From Asticcacaulis sp. ZE23SCel15 (GTDB lineage Bacteria; Pseudomonadota; Alphaproteobacteria; Caulobacterales; Caulobacteraceae), in the NCBI RefSeq assembly GCF_030505395.1, contig NZ_CP130044.1, positions 2,713,001-2,777,000 on the forward strand: a stretch of 64,000 nucleotides of DNA, read 5' to 3'. How positions within the stretch are numbered: the stretch's first letter is position 1; every line of letters starts with the position of its first letter. The notes under the pieces are model-generated. The model ran no database searches. It saw only the letters and a list, made by a program, of their open reading frames with translations, and had not been told where the DNA came from. Positions 27,000-36,149 of the stretch are shown here, piece after piece. The translations under genes and the position numbers were made by a program.

Positions 27000-29222
27000 A
27001 TGAGTGATGTAATGATTCCCGATAACGCCGGCGGGCGGATACTCAACGAAGATCTGGGTGAAGCCCTGTCGCGTCGTTATCTGGCCTATGCCTTGTCTAC
27101 CATTATGCACCGGGCTTTGCCGGACGTGCGCGATGGTCTAAAGCCTGTGCACCGGCGTGTGCTCTATGCCATGCACAATATGCGTCTGAACCCGCAATCG
27201 GCTGCGCGCAAGTGCGCTAAGGTCGTCGGGGAAGTCATGGGTAACTTCCACCCGCATGGTGATCAGTCGATCTATGACGCGCTGGTGCGGATGGCGCAGT
27301 GGTTTGCCCAGCGCTATCCCATGGTCGATGGTCAGGGGAACTTCGGCAATATCGACGGCGATTCCGCGGCCGCCATGCGTTACACTGAATGTAAGATGAC
27401 GGCTGCAGCCATGCTGTTGCTGGACGGCATTGATGAAAACGCCGTTGATTTTCGCCCGACCTATGACAATCAGGACGAAGAACCGATTATCCTGCCGGCA
27501 GGGTTTCCGAACCTTCTGGCCAATGGCGCGACCGGTATTGCGGTGGGTATGGCGACCTCAATCCCGCCGCACAATGTGTCTGAACTGATTGACGCCTGTA
27601 AGTTACTGATTGAGAGCCCTCATTCGGATACGGCGGCCCTGATGCAATTCGTGCAGGGGCCGGACTTTCCAACTGGCGGGATATGTGTTGAACGCCCGGA
27701 GACCATTCAGGAAGCTTATGAAACCGGACGCGGTTCCCTGCGGACGCGGGCACGTTATGAGGTTGAGGATCTGGGGCGCGGCAACTGGCGCATTAAGGTC
27801 ACTGAAATACCTTATATGGTGCAAAAGTCGCGCCTGATCGAACAACTGGCCGATCTGATCGAAGCCAAAAAAGCCCCGTTGCTGGGCGATGTCCGTGACG
27901 AATCCGACGAAGAAATTCGCCTGATCCTTGAGCCTAAGACGCGCAATATCGAACCCGAAGTCCTGATGGAAAGCCTGTTCAAGGTTTCCGATCTGGAAAC
28001 GCGCTTTGCCATAAATATCAACGTATTGGATGCTTCCGGTGCGCCGCGCGTGATGGGGCTTAAGCCGTGCCTGGTCGCCTTTCTTGATCATCGGCGGATA
28101 GTTTTGGTGCGTCAGTCGAACTGGCGTCTGGAACGCATCGAAAAGCGCCTGCACGTCCTTGACGGTTTGATGATCGCCTTCCTCAATCTGGATGAGGTCA
28201 TTCGCATTATCCGTGAGGACGAAAAGCCACGCGATACTTTGATGGCGCGCTTTTCTCTGAGTGAACCCCAGGTCGATTACATTCTTGATACACGTCTGCG
28301 TCAGTTGGCGCGACTTGAGGAAATGGCGATCCAGACCGAACACGACAAACTGGCCAAAGAACGTGACGGTCTGCTGGCTCTGCTGGGTTCCGAAAAGAAG
28401 CAGTGGAAGCGGATTGATGAGCAGTTAAGCGAAGTCCGCAAACAGCTTTTGTCGCCGCGCCGCACGACCTATGCTGAGGCGCCGCAGGGCATTGAAGTCG
28501 CCTCAATCGAATCCTACCTGCCAAAAGAGCCGATTACCGTCATCCTGTCAGAGCGTGGCTGGATTCGGGCGGCTAAGGGACGTGTCGAAGATCCGTCCGA
28601 ACTAAAGTTTAAAGAAGGCGATCAGCACGCCTTCCTGATTCCGGCGTTTACGACCGATAAGCTGCTGATCATGACATCCGATGGTCGCTTCCTGACGCTG
28701 GGCTGCGATAAGCTGCCATCGGCACGGGGGCACGGTGAGCCACTTCGGTTAATGCTGGATATCGAAGAGTCGGCCAAGATCATGACCATCTTCACCTTCA
28801 CTCCGGGCCAAAAGCGTCTGATGGTGTCAAAGAATGGCTATGGCTTTGTCATGAATGAAGAAGATGCTCTGGCCAACAAAAAGGCCGGTAAGCAAGTGCT
28901 GAACGTCGATGGGACTGAAGCGTTTGCGACCCTGCCGGTGACGGGTGACCAGATCATGATCCTGGGCGAAAACAATAAGCTCCTGATCTATCCGGTATCA
29001 GAACTGCCCGAAATGGCGCGCGGCAAGGGCGTCAAACTTCAGGGGTATAAGGACGGCGGCGTCAGGGATATCACTCTGTTCGATTCAACGCAGCCAGTGG
29101 TTTGGTACGATGGATCGGGAAAAGTGCGTGATTTCAAGGACTTCAAGGACTATGTCGGCAGGCGGGCATCGGTCGGACGCATCGCGCCGCGTGGCCTGAG
29201 AAAGCTGCGACCAAACGGATAG
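27000..29222 (+). CDS. parC: DNA topoisomerase IV subunit A
   Basis: A 740-residue type IIA topoisomerase subunit that decatenates daughter chromosomes with ParE. The quinolone-region motif HPHGDQSIYDALVRMAQ (about 80-96) has serine at the usual resistance position, and the active-site tyrosine is in AAMRYTECKM (near 123). IPPHNVSELIDACKLLIE and the coiled tower/gate region follow. The short C-terminal beta-pinwheel (about 500-735) includes GKGVKLQGYKDGG, a GyrA-box-like element. The length distinguishes it from GyrA, which is longer. Confidence 0.95.
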   Translation: MSDVMIPDNAGGRILNEDLGEALSRRYLAYALSTIMHRALPDVRDGLKPVHRRVLYAMHNMRLNPQSAARKCAKVVGEVMGNFHPHGDQSIYDALVRMAQWFAQRYPMVDGQGNFGNIDGDSAAAMRYTECKMTAAAMLLLDGIDENAVDFRPTYDNQDEEPIILPAGFPNLLANGATGIAVGMATSIPPHNVSELIDACKLLIESPHSDTAALMQFVQGPDFPTGGICVERPETIQEAYETGRGSLRTRARYEVEDLGRGNWRIKVTEIPYMVQKSRLIEQLADLIEAKKAPLLGDVRDESDEEIRLILEPKTRNIEPEVLMESLFKVSDLETRFAININVLDASGAPRVMGLKPCLVAFLDHRRIVLVRQSNWRLERIEKRLHVLDGLMIAFLNLDEVIRIIREDEKPRDTLMARFSLSEPQVDYILDTRLRQLARLEEMAIQTEHDKLAKERDGLLALLGSEKKQWKRIDEQLSEVRKQLLSPRRTTYAEAPQGIEVASIESYLPKEPITVILSERGWIRAAKGRVEDPSELKFKEGDQHAFLIPAFTTDKLLIMTSDGRFLTLGCDKLPSARGHGEPLRLMLDIEESAKIMTIFTFTPGQKRLMVSKNGYGFVMNEEDALANKKAGKQVLNVDGTEAFATLPVTGDQIMILGENNKLLIYPVSELPEMARGKGVKLQGYKDGGVRDITLFDSTQPVVWYDGSGKVRDFKDFKDYVGRRASVGRIAPRGLRKLRPNG

Positions 29223-29330
29223 GGTGTGGCTTAAATCACTCTTAATGAGTCCCTTCCAAACGATGAGGTAATTCCATATTGATGGCGCTGTGCTTTTATG
29301 TTGCAGTGCATCATCAATATGGGGTGCTTT

Positions 29331-29972
29331 ATGCGCAACTTAACCGGTATCAACGACACGTCTGAAAAAATCAGCGATATGCTGACGCACACGATTACTC
29401 TGATCGACGGTAAGTCGGTTACCCTGCGCGATCTTATCGGGCGCATCGGGGAGCAGGGTTTCCTGCTGTTGTGCGCCTTGTTGACCCTGCCGTTTCTGCT
29501 GCCCGTATCAATTCCCGGCGTCAGTACCGTGTTTGGCGTGGCCATATTGCTGATCAGTCTGGCAATTACGCTCAATCGCTTACCTTGGCTGCCCCGCCAG
29601 ATACTTGACCGCGAACTTGAGGCGGACAAGCTGATTCCGGTTCTGGAAAGAGGCGTGAAGATTGTCTCCCGCATAGACCCTTATGTGCAGCCGCGCCTTC
29701 TGATGTTTTCCACAGGCGCTGTCATCAACAGGTTCAACGGGGGCGTGCTGATGTTTTCGGCACTGCTGCTGATGCTGCCGCTAGGCTTTATCCCCTTCTC
29801 CAATACCTTGCCTGGCGTAGCGATTCTACTGATGTCGATTGGCATGGTTCAGCGTGATGGCGCTTTGGTGGTTGCGGGCTACAGCTTTGTGATGGCTACT
29901 CTGGTTTACTTTGGCGTTCTGGCCTATGCCGCGCTGAGTGCTGGACAAGGGTTGTCATCGTTAATTTCGTAA
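29331..29972 (+). CDS. ExoD-family membrane protein
   Basis: A 213-residue inner-membrane protein of the exopolysaccharide synthesis ExoD family (Pfam ExoD). After a polar N-terminus (SEKISDMLTHTI) comes GEQGFLLLCALLTLPFLLPVSIPGVSTVFG (about 40-70), the family's conserved hydrophobic block, followed by LPRQILDRELE and two more hydrophobic stretches. The biochemical role of ExoD is unclear; Rhizobium mutants have altered exopolysaccharide and alkali tolerance. I prefer the ATG at 29331 (GGGG six bases upstream) to the ATG at 29298. An 11-bp inverted repeat (29274-29322) overlaps this region. Confidence 0.85.
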   Translation: MRNLTGINDTSEKISDMLTHTITLIDGKSVTLRDLIGRIGEQGFLLLCALLTLPFLLPVSIPGVSTVFGVAILLISLAITLNRLPWLPRQILDRELEADKLIPVLERGVKIVSRIDPYVQPRLLMFSTGAVINRFNGGVLMFSALLLMLPLGFIPFSNTLPGVAILLMSIGMVQRDGALVVAGYSFVMATLVYFGVLAYAALSAGQGLSSLIS

Positions 29973-30013
29973 GGGGCATTTACAGGCTCTGATCATTTGC
30001 CTATGTCCACGCG

Positions 30014-31228
30014 ATGCGTGTGCCGCTCCCATTTTCCGATCCTGACGGCCTTAGTCGACTGATCACCGTATCGGGCGTTGGCCTTTGTCAGCTCATAGCT
30101 TTTGGCACCTCGCTTTATTTATTGACGACGCTGGCTATGCCGATTGCCGCGGATACGGGCTGGCCGCTGGCATGGGTTGTTGGTGGGTACTCAATCGGCG
30201 TTTTGATCTCTGCGGCGATCTCACCTTTGGCGGGGCGATACATCAGTGCCGGGTACGGCCATTTTGTTCTTGCCGCAAGTGCGGTGTTGTTTGCGGCTGG
30301 ATTGGTCGGCGTGTCACAATCCGGTAGCCTGCTTGTTTATTGCGGAGCCTGGATCGTTATGGGCGCGGCCATGGGGTGCGGTTTGTATGATGCCGCCTTT
30401 GGGACGGTAGGTCGCATTTTCGGGCAATCGGCACGGTCTTTGATAATACAGATCGCTTTGTGGGGAGGCTTTGCGTCGACGGTTTTCTGGCCGCTGAGCG
30501 AGTATTTACAGACCGCCTATGGATGGCGAACAGCCTGCCTCATATTTGCCGGGATGCATCTGGTCATATGTCTGCCGATATATGTGTGGCTAGTGCCAAG
30601 GCCCACGGATGCAACGGCACCTAAGCAGATAAAAGACCTTGGCAAGATCAGGCCTGAGCCACATGAACAGGTGATATATTGGGCGCTGGGTTTAGTGATT
30701 ACCTGTGAAATGGCGATTGTCGCGATGATGTCGGTGCATATGCATACCATTTTGCAAAGCCGTGGTTTGTCTGCGACCGCTGCGGTGGCGCTGAGTGCAT
30801 TGATTGGGCCATCGCAGGTGGCGTCACGCCTGATGGAGCTAACTATCGGTAAGAAATGGCCGCCTTATGTCTCTATGGCGCTTGGGGTTGCCGGTGTGGC
30901 GGCAGCCCTTGGGCTGATTATCTTTGGCACCGATTTGAATACGCCGGCGTTGATTATTTATGGGGCTGGGCTTGGCGTAGTTTCAATTACGACAGGCACC
31001 GTGCCTTTGGCGGTTTTTGGGCCGATGCGCTATCCGCTGCTTATGGGGCGCCTGCGCCGGATCAGTCTGATCATGCAGGCGATTGCCCCGGCCATAGGGG
31101 CCTGGCTCCTGACACGAGCGGGTATGAATGCTCTGTTGAGCTTTATTGGAGCGCTCTCAGTCTTATGCTTGCTTGTGGCCATTTATCTGGCGCGCAAATG
31201 TCATAGCCATATAAAGCTTAAGGCTTGA
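30014..31228 (+). CDS. MFS transporter
   Basis: A 404-residue membrane protein with twelve hydrophobic segments of the major facilitator superfamily. The loop 2-3 signature is reduced (GVLISAAISPLAGRYI), like that of the oxalate/formate or monocarboxylate-type group. A cytoplasmic loop (about 190-225) separates the two six-helix halves. No motif reveals substrate. The last 11 bp overlap the convergent bpt gene. GC content is somewhat below that of the surrounding housekeeping genes. Confidence 0.86.
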   Translation: MRVPLPFSDPDGLSRLITVSGVGLCQLIAFGTSLYLLTTLAMPIAADTGWPLAWVVGGYSIGVLISAAISPLAGRYISAGYGHFVLAASAVLFAAGLVGVSQSGSLLVYCGAWIVMGAAMGCGLYDAAFGTVGRIFGQSARSLIIQIALWGGFASTVFWPLSEYLQTAYGWRTACLIFAGMHLVICLPIYVWLVPRPTDATAPKQIKDLGKIRPEPHEQVIYWALGLVITCEMAIVAMMSVHMHTILQSRGLSATAAVALSALIGPSQVASRLMELTIGKKWPPYVSMALGVAGVAAALGLIIFGTDLNTPALIIYGAGLGVVSITTGTVPLAVFGPMRYPLLMGRLRRISLIMQAIAPAIGAWLLTRAGMNALLSFIGALSVLCLLVAIYLARKCHSHIKLKA

Positions 31229-31937
31229 TGCGCTGCCAGCCGCCATCGGTTAGGCCTTCGAGGGGGCGATAGCGGGACTTGTAGTCCATCTTGGGGCTGC
31301 CCTTCACCCAATAACCCAGATACACATAAGGGTAGCCGACTTTTTGAGCCTGAGCGATGTGGTCAAGAATAACGTATCGGCCCAGCGACCGGCTCATCAG
31401 GTCCGGATCATAAAAGCTGTAGACCAGTGACAATCCGTCATTGAGCGCATCGACGAGGACGCAACCAATTAAACGCCCGTCCAGCCGATATTCAATGATA
31501 TGTGTGCGCACCAGCGTGTCTTCGATCATGGCCACAAGGTCAGGCCAGGTCATGTCCATCATGCCGCCATCAGGGTGACGTGACCGAAGATAGCGTTGCA
31601 GCAGTTCGTATTGTTCCCGGCTGGCTTCGGCTTCGACAAAGGATTTCGTAAGGTCGGTATTACGCTTAAGTATCCGCCGATCACTTTTGGACAGGACATA
31701 TTCATTGACCGGGATGCGCACCGACTGGCAGGCATTACAGTTATGGCAGGCTGGACGGTAGGCGATGTTTTGAGAGCGCCGGAACCCTATAGCTGAGAGT
31801 TGATCGTTGACGCTGATGGCTTCCAGTGGCGGCAAGTGTACAAACACCTTACGCTCTTCCAGATTGGGCAAGTAGGGGCAGGGACCGGGAATGGTCAGAT
31901 AATACCTTAGCTTTCGTCCCGGAAAATGCTCGCTCAT
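31218..31937 (-). CDS. bpt: Aspartate/glutamate leucyltransferase (N-end rule)
   Basis: A 239-residue Bpt-type aminoacyl-tRNA-protein transferase. It adds leucine to N-terminal Asp or Glu, marking proteins for ClpS/ClpAP. Family features are the N-terminal PCPYLPNLEERKVF, the cysteine pair region FRRSQNIAYRPACHNCNACQSVRIPV (about 52-77), and the C-terminal LVYSFYDPDLMSRSLGRYVILDHI and YVYLGYWVKGSPKMDYKSRYRP. Length matches Bpt rather than eukaryotic Ate1. Specificity for Leu rather than Arg is inferred from the bacterial family. Confidence 0.94.
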   Translation of the reverse strand: MSEHFPGRKLRYYLTIPGPCPYLPNLEERKVFVHLPPLEAISVNDQLSAIGFRRSQNIAYRPACHNCNACQSVRIPVNEYVLSKSDRRILKRNTDLTKSFVEAEASREQYELLQRYLRSRHPDGGMMDMTWPDLVAMIEDTLVRTHIIEYRLDGRLIGCVLVDALNDGLSLVYSFYDPDLMSRSLGRYVILDHIAQAQKVGYPYVYLGYWVKGSPKMDYKSRYRPLEGLTDGGWQRIKP

Positions 31938-31998
31938 AGCGCGTTACTGACGGCCTGATCTAAAAATAGCTGGAGCCTTATCAGACCCCAAAAATGCC

Positions 31999-32898
31999 TT
32001 AAAGTGAAGGGCTATCTGGTAAAACGGGCGCTTCACGCAGTAAAATTATGGCGATGCGGCGATTTCCGGCAAGGGTGGGATCGTCCGGATACAGCGGCTC
32101 CTTAGCGGCCTTGCCGGAGACCTGAGCGATTCGATCCTGATCAACACCCGCACCTTGCAAAATCGATCGTGACGCATCTGCCCGTTGCGCCGACAGCGCC
32201 CAATCCTTTTCGGCACCGCCCGCAGCGCTGGCTGACGTATGGCCGGTGATTGAAATACGGTTCGGTAATTGATTGATAATCTTGGCGATAGCCCTAAGCA
32301 GCGTACGCGCCCGCTCATTCGGACGGGCAGAACCGGCATCAAACATCGAGCGGCCTTCCTGATCGATCAACTGAACGCGCAGGCCTTCCGGGGTTTGGTC
32401 AATCAGAATGTTTTTCGACAATTCCGCCAGTTCGGGCATGTCCTGTAAGGCCTGACGCAAGGATTCGGCCGCACTTCGGAACGATTCTTCTTCGCGCTTC
32501 AGAAGTTCCTCGCGCAGTTCGTCCTCGCTGGATTTCGACAGGTCGCCGGAGGTGGTCGACTGGCCATCACGGTCCTGCATATTGGGCGCTTCGGGGGCCA
32601 GTTGCTCAATAAATGCCATGGCGCCAGCACTTTGCGCACCTTCATCGCCGACGGCCGTTCCACCCAGAATCCCGCCGGAGCCACTGGACGACGAAGACAC
32701 GCTGGCGGGCGCGAAATAGTCGGCAACGCCGCGTTTCTGTTCCGGACTGGTGGTATTGATCAGCCACATCAATAGAAAGAAGGCCATCATGGCGGTCACG
32801 AAGTCGGCATAGGCGACTTTCCACGCGCCACCGTGGTGGCCGCCACCGACCACTTTCTTGACTTTTTTGATAACGACGGGGGCGTCGCGGCTGGCCAT
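31999..32898 (-). CDS. motB: Flagellar motor stator protein MotB
   Basis: A 299-residue stator subunit. A basic N-terminus (APVVIKKVKKVVGGGHHGGAWKVAYADFVTAMMAFFLLMWLI) carries the MotB proton channel aspartate in AYADFVTAMMAFF (near residue 33). A serine/glycine-rich linker follows, then the OmpA-like peptidoglycan-binding domain (about 165-290) with NRISITGHTSA and LSAQRADASRSIL. The ATG at 32898 has AAGGA eight bases upstream; an in-frame extension to 33093 is not MotB-like. motA is not adjacent, as in Caulobacter. Confidence 0.94.
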   Translation of the reverse strand: MASRDAPVVIKKVKKVVGGGHHGGAWKVAYADFVTAMMAFFLLMWLINTTSPEQKRGVADYFAPASVSSSSSGSGGILGGTAVGDEGAQSAGAMAFIEQLAPEAPNMQDRDGQSTTSGDLSKSSEDELREELLKREEESFRSAAESLRQALQDMPELAELSKNILIDQTPEGLRVQLIDQEGRSMFDAGSARPNERARTLLRAIAKIINQLPNRISITGHTSASAAGGAEKDWALSAQRADASRSILQGAGVDQDRIAQVSGKAAKEPLYPDDPTLAGNRRIAIILLREAPVLPDSPSL

Positions 32899-33053
32899 GA
32901 AGAATCCTTGTAGGCAAAGGGTTTCATGATGTTTAACGCTTTTATAGTTAACAGGTGGTTGAAGGGCGTGGCCTTCAAGCTTTGGTTTGACCTTATGCCC
33001 TGTCTCAGTCCATAGAGGGTGTGTATGATTTAGACCGTGAACCGGAGATTCCC

Positions 33054-33527
33054 GTGACTCAAAAACCGCCGTTGCGCCATGTGCTTGGTGCATTTGCCAC
33101 CGGGGTGTGCGTTATTACGGCTCAGGCTAATGGGCAAATTATTGGACTAACGGCTAATTCGTTTACGTCGGTATCCCTTGACCCGCCGCTGGTGCTTTGG
33201 TGCCTGGATAACCGCTGTGAGCGGTATGGTGTTTTCGCCGGAGCCGAGGCTTTTGACATCAATATCCTCAGCAGTGACCAAAGTCCTTTGTCTGACCGGT
33301 TTGCGCGCGGCGATGCGGTTATTGGGGATCATGAGGGCTTGTTGACGCTGGATCATCCTTTGCGGCTTAAGAAGGTCATCGGCTGGCTATCGTGCGTTAC
33401 GCATGACACACGGGTCGTTGGTGATCACCTCCTTATTGTGGGCAGGGTCGAGGCCTACGATTACGGGGCGGGCGAGGGGTTGACGTTTTTTCGTGGCCGT
33501 TACGGCCAAACCCATATGTTCGGTTAA
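33054..33527 (+). CDS. Flavin reductase-like domain protein
   Basis: A 157-residue FMN-binding split-barrel protein of the flavin reductase-like (DIM6/NTAB, HpaC-type) family. Seen are LGAFATGVCVITAQ, the FMN-binding GLTANSFTSVSLDPPLVLWCLD (about 29-50), FDINILSSDQ and the C-terminal GRYGQTHMFG. Members reduce free flavin with NAD(P)H for a partner monooxygenase, or carry FMN. I take the GTG at 33054 because GGAG lies eight bases upstream. A GTG at 33021 would add 11 residues that are not conserved in type. It is followed 9 bp later by a dehydrogenase gene. Confidence 0.88.
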   Translation: MTQKPPLRHVLGAFATGVCVITAQANGQIIGLTANSFTSVSLDPPLVLWCLDNRCERYGVFAGAEAFDINILSSDQSPLSDRFARGDAVIGDHEGLLTLDHPLRLKKVIGWLSCVTHDTRVVGDHLLIVGRVEAYDYGAGEGLTFFRGRYGQTHMFG

Positions 33528-33536
33528 GGTAGCTTT

Positions 33537-34406
33537 ATGAAAATAGTATTCGCAGGTCTGGGTGTCATGGGTGCTCCCATGGCTGGTCATTTGCTCAAGG
33601 CTGGGCTGTCGGTCACGGGCTATAACCGCAGCTATGATAAGGCGCAGGTTTGGGCTGAAACGCACGGTGCGCCGGTCGAGGCGGACTTTGAGCGTGCGGT
33701 CAGCACTGCGGACACTCTGGTTTTGTGTGTCGGCAATGACAGTGATGTGCGCGGACTTGTCACACGCGCTGTGAACGCCATGCCGTCGGGCAGCCTGATC
33801 ATCGATCACACGACCACATCGGCTAAACTGGCGCGGGAGCTTTTTGATATATGTGCATCAAAACACATTGAATTTGTTGATGCGCCTGTGTCGGGCGGTC
33901 AGGCGGGGGCCGTGAATGGCCAGTTATCCATCATGGTCGGTGGCAGCACCGATGCCGTAGAGCGCGCGCAGATTGTTTTCACGCCCTATGCCAAAAGTGT
34001 TACCCATATTGGCGAGGCGGGGTCTGGACAATTGGCCAAGATGGCCAACCAGATCGCTATCGCCGGGGCTGTGCAAGGGGTGGCTGAGGCTCTGCATTTT
34101 ACCAAATCGGCTGGTCTTGATCCGTCTCTGGTATTTGATGCGATTTCCAAAGGGGCTGCCGGATCATGGCAGATGGAAAACCGCTGGGCGACTATGGCGG
34201 CGGATACATATGATTTCGGGTTTGCGGTCGATTGGATGCGCAAGGATCTGGGTATTGCGCTGGATGAGGCGCGCTCGAACGGCGCGCATCTGTCGGTCGC
34301 GGCGCTGGTTGATCAGTTCTATTCGGAAGTGCAAGCTATGGGCGGTCAGCGCTGGGACACATCATCGCTTCATGCACGGTTAGAAGATCGTCGCAAAAAG
34401 CTTTGA
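33537..34406 (+). CDS. 3-hydroxyisobutyrate dehydrogenase-family oxidoreductase
   Basis: A 289-residue NAD(P)-dependent beta-hydroxyacid dehydrogenase. The Rossmann motif is GLGVMGAPMAGHLLKAG (about 7-23), the substrate-binding signature is FVDAPVSGGQAGAVNGQLSIMVGG (about 118-141), and the catalytic lysine is in GQLAKMANQIAIAG (near 170). Possible substrates are 3-hydroxyisobutyrate, tartronate semialdehyde or glyoxylate-type compounds; the sequence does not decide. It is in an operon with the flavin reductase gene. Confidence 0.9.
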   Translation: MKIVFAGLGVMGAPMAGHLLKAGLSVTGYNRSYDKAQVWAETHGAPVEADFERAVSTADTLVLCVGNDSDVRGLVTRAVNAMPSGSLIIDHTTTSAKLARELFDICASKHIEFVDAPVSGGQAGAVNGQLSIMVGGSTDAVERAQIVFTPYAKSVTHIGEAGSGQLAKMANQIAIAGAVQGVAEALHFTKSAGLDPSLVFDAISKGAAGSWQMENRWATMAADTYDFGFAVDWMRKDLGIALDEARSNGAHLSVAALVDQFYSEVQAMGGQRWDTSSLHARLEDRRKKL

Positions 34407-34433
34407 TTTCCGGGGTTTGGGGCCCCGGGGCCT

Positions 34434-35435
34434 TTATTTGTTTAGCTTCTCAGCCACTTCCTTGGCAAAATAAGTCAAAATGCCTGATGCGCCTGCCCGC
34501 TTAAACGACGTAAGGCTTTCCAGTACGGCGCGGTCGTGATCGAGTAAGCCCTGATCGCTGGCGGCCTTGATCATCGCATATTCGCCGGACACCTGATAGG
34601 CGAAGGTCGGCACCTTGAACGTATCGGCCACGCGCCAGACGATATCGAGATAAGGCAGGCCCGGTTTGACCATGACCATGTCAGCGCCTTCCTGGATATC
34701 AAGAGCGACTTCCCGAAGGGCTTCGTCGGTATTTGCCGAATTCATCTGATAAGTTTTCTTATCGCCTTTCAAAGCCTTAACGCCGATGGCATCGCGATAG
34801 GGGCCGTAAAAGGCCGAGGCATATTTGGCGGCATAGGACATGATCAGCGCGTCCTTATGCCGGCGGGCCTCCAGAGCCTGACGAATTGCGCCGATGCGAC
34901 CATCCATCATGTCTGAGGGGGCAACAATATCAGCCCCGGCTTCATATTGGACGACGGTTTGCTCAATCAGAGCTTCAATCGTCGCATCATTGTCGATCTT
35001 ATCGCTGATCAGAAGCCCATCGTGACCGTGGTCGGTATAAGGATCAAGCGCGACATCGACGATCAGACCGATATCCGGTACTGCGGACTTAATGGCGCGG
35101 CAGGCCAGTGGAATTATGCCTTGGGGGTCAAGTGCGGCCCGTCCATCGCTGAAGCGCTTACGTTCATCAATGTGAGGAAATAGCGCCAGTGCCTTTATGC
35201 CAAGATCGCGGGCAGCTTTGGCTTCACGCACGGCTTCATCAAGGCTGAGACGATCAATGCCCTTAAGTGAGCCGATCGGATCACGGGCAATGTCGCGGTC
35301 GTGAACGAATATGGGCCAGATAAGATCGGAGGCTAAGAGCGTGTGTTCCTGAACCAGGTCCCTGATCCAGCCATTTTGACGCAGGCGACGGGGGCGTGCA
35401 AACGGGTAGGCTCCCGTAACAGGAACGAAGGTCAT
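34434..35435 (-). CDS. hemB: Delta-aminolevulinic acid dehydratase
   Basis: A 333-residue porphobilinogen synthase that condenses two 5-aminolevulinate molecules in tetrapyrrole synthesis. Active-site lysines are in MSYAAKYASAFYGPYRDA (near 200) and VMVKPGLPYLDI (near 255). DVALDPYTDHGHDGL (about 120) replaces the zinc-binding cysteines of the animal enzyme, so it belongs to the Mg-responsive, aspartate-rich bacterial class. The first step enzyme, hemA, lies 1.5 kb away on the other strand. Confidence 0.96.
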   Translation of the reverse strand: MTFVPVTGAYPFARPRRLRQNGWIRDLVQEHTLLASDLIWPIFVHDRDIARDPIGSLKGIDRLSLDEAVREAKAARDLGIKALALFPHIDERKRFSDGRAALDPQGIIPLACRAIKSAVPDIGLIVDVALDPYTDHGHDGLLISDKIDNDATIEALIEQTVVQYEAGADIVAPSDMMDGRIGAIRQALEARRHKDALIMSYAAKYASAFYGPYRDAIGVKALKGDKKTYQMNSANTDEALREVALDIQEGADMVMVKPGLPYLDIVWRVADTFKVPTFAYQVSGEYAMIKAASDQGLLDHDRAVLESLTSFKRAGASGILTYFAKEVAEKLNK

Positions 35436-35457
35436 TTAAAAACTCAAAATTGGAAAA

Positions 35458-36063
35458 TCAGTTGCCGGTTTTGCAGTCGGCATAGGCCTGAAAAATGTCC
35501 TTGCCAATACATTTGTGCTTGATGAGGCGAAGAAAGCCGACCGTCGAGGTGGTCAAAATCCACAGGGTCGCAATCAGGGTAAAAAAGGCAGAAACAATAA
35601 AGCCAGAAGCGGCGGTAATAATGGAAACAACGGGAATTTTGGAGGTATCAAGGTCGTTGAGATTTATATCTAAGGTTCGCCAGTCCGTCACATCATATTG
35701 GGTCATGAAAATCTGGATTATGGTGAAGGTCAGAAACACCGTGCAAATCAGAGCGATGAAGGTGGCCATGGACCAGAGGACGAAGACGACCCAGAAGTTG
35801 CGAATTTGATAGGCGTAATGGCTGGTAATATAATTCTTGATCTGCGATTTTCGCATGTAGGCGATAACGGCGGCGATAAGCGCGGTTAGGCCAAGCGAAA
35901 ACGGACTAACGAATAATAGCCCATATACCAGAAACGCCAGATTGCGTTCATCGGCCTCAGATGTCGCCTTTGGCGATGCGCTTATGCGGCCCCCCAACGT
36001 GGACTGAATACCGAGATGCGTCAAAATGCCCGAGGCTTCTGGACGATGGTGATCGGTTATCAT
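35458..36063 (-). CDS. Small multi-pass membrane protein (DUF4870-like)
   Basis: A 201-residue protein. A polar N-terminus (about 1-40) precedes about four hydrophobic segments (LAFLVYGLLFVSPFSLGLTALIAAVIAYM; FWVVFVLWSMATFIALICTVFLTF; a segment near 145-175). The pattern A-Y-x-x-x-x-x-x-S-H-Y-x-Y-Q-I-R-N-F between helices resembles the DUF4870 family. Function unknown. Its base composition is lower in GC than hemB and hemA, which flank it together with the DUF1697 gene. It starts only 22 bp upstream of hemB's start side and may be co-transcribed with hemB. Confidence 0.7.
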   Translation of the reverse strand: MITDHHRPEASGILTHLGIQSTLGGRISASPKATSEADERNLAFLVYGLLFVSPFSLGLTALIAAVIAYMRKSQIKNYITSHYAYQIRNFWVVFVLWSMATFIALICTVFLTFTIIQIFMTQYDVTDWRTLDINLNDLDTSKIPVVSIITAASGFIVSAFFTLIATLWILTTSTVGFLRLIKHKCIGKDIFQAYADCKTGN

Positions 36064-36149
36064 TCTTGATTTCCTTCCACGACACGCAGGAATAAGCGGG
36101 CATCATGGCAAATAATTGATGAAAATGCAAACCGTGATGCATCGCACCC

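Noticed and set aside
27603-28343. Minus-strand open frame (246 codons) inside parC
   Set aside because: Antisense shadow of a clear topoisomerase IV gene; composition is typical of a complementary frame.
33387-33809. Minus-strand frame across the flavin reductase and dehydrogenase genes
   Set aside because: Antisense to two genes with clear family motifs.
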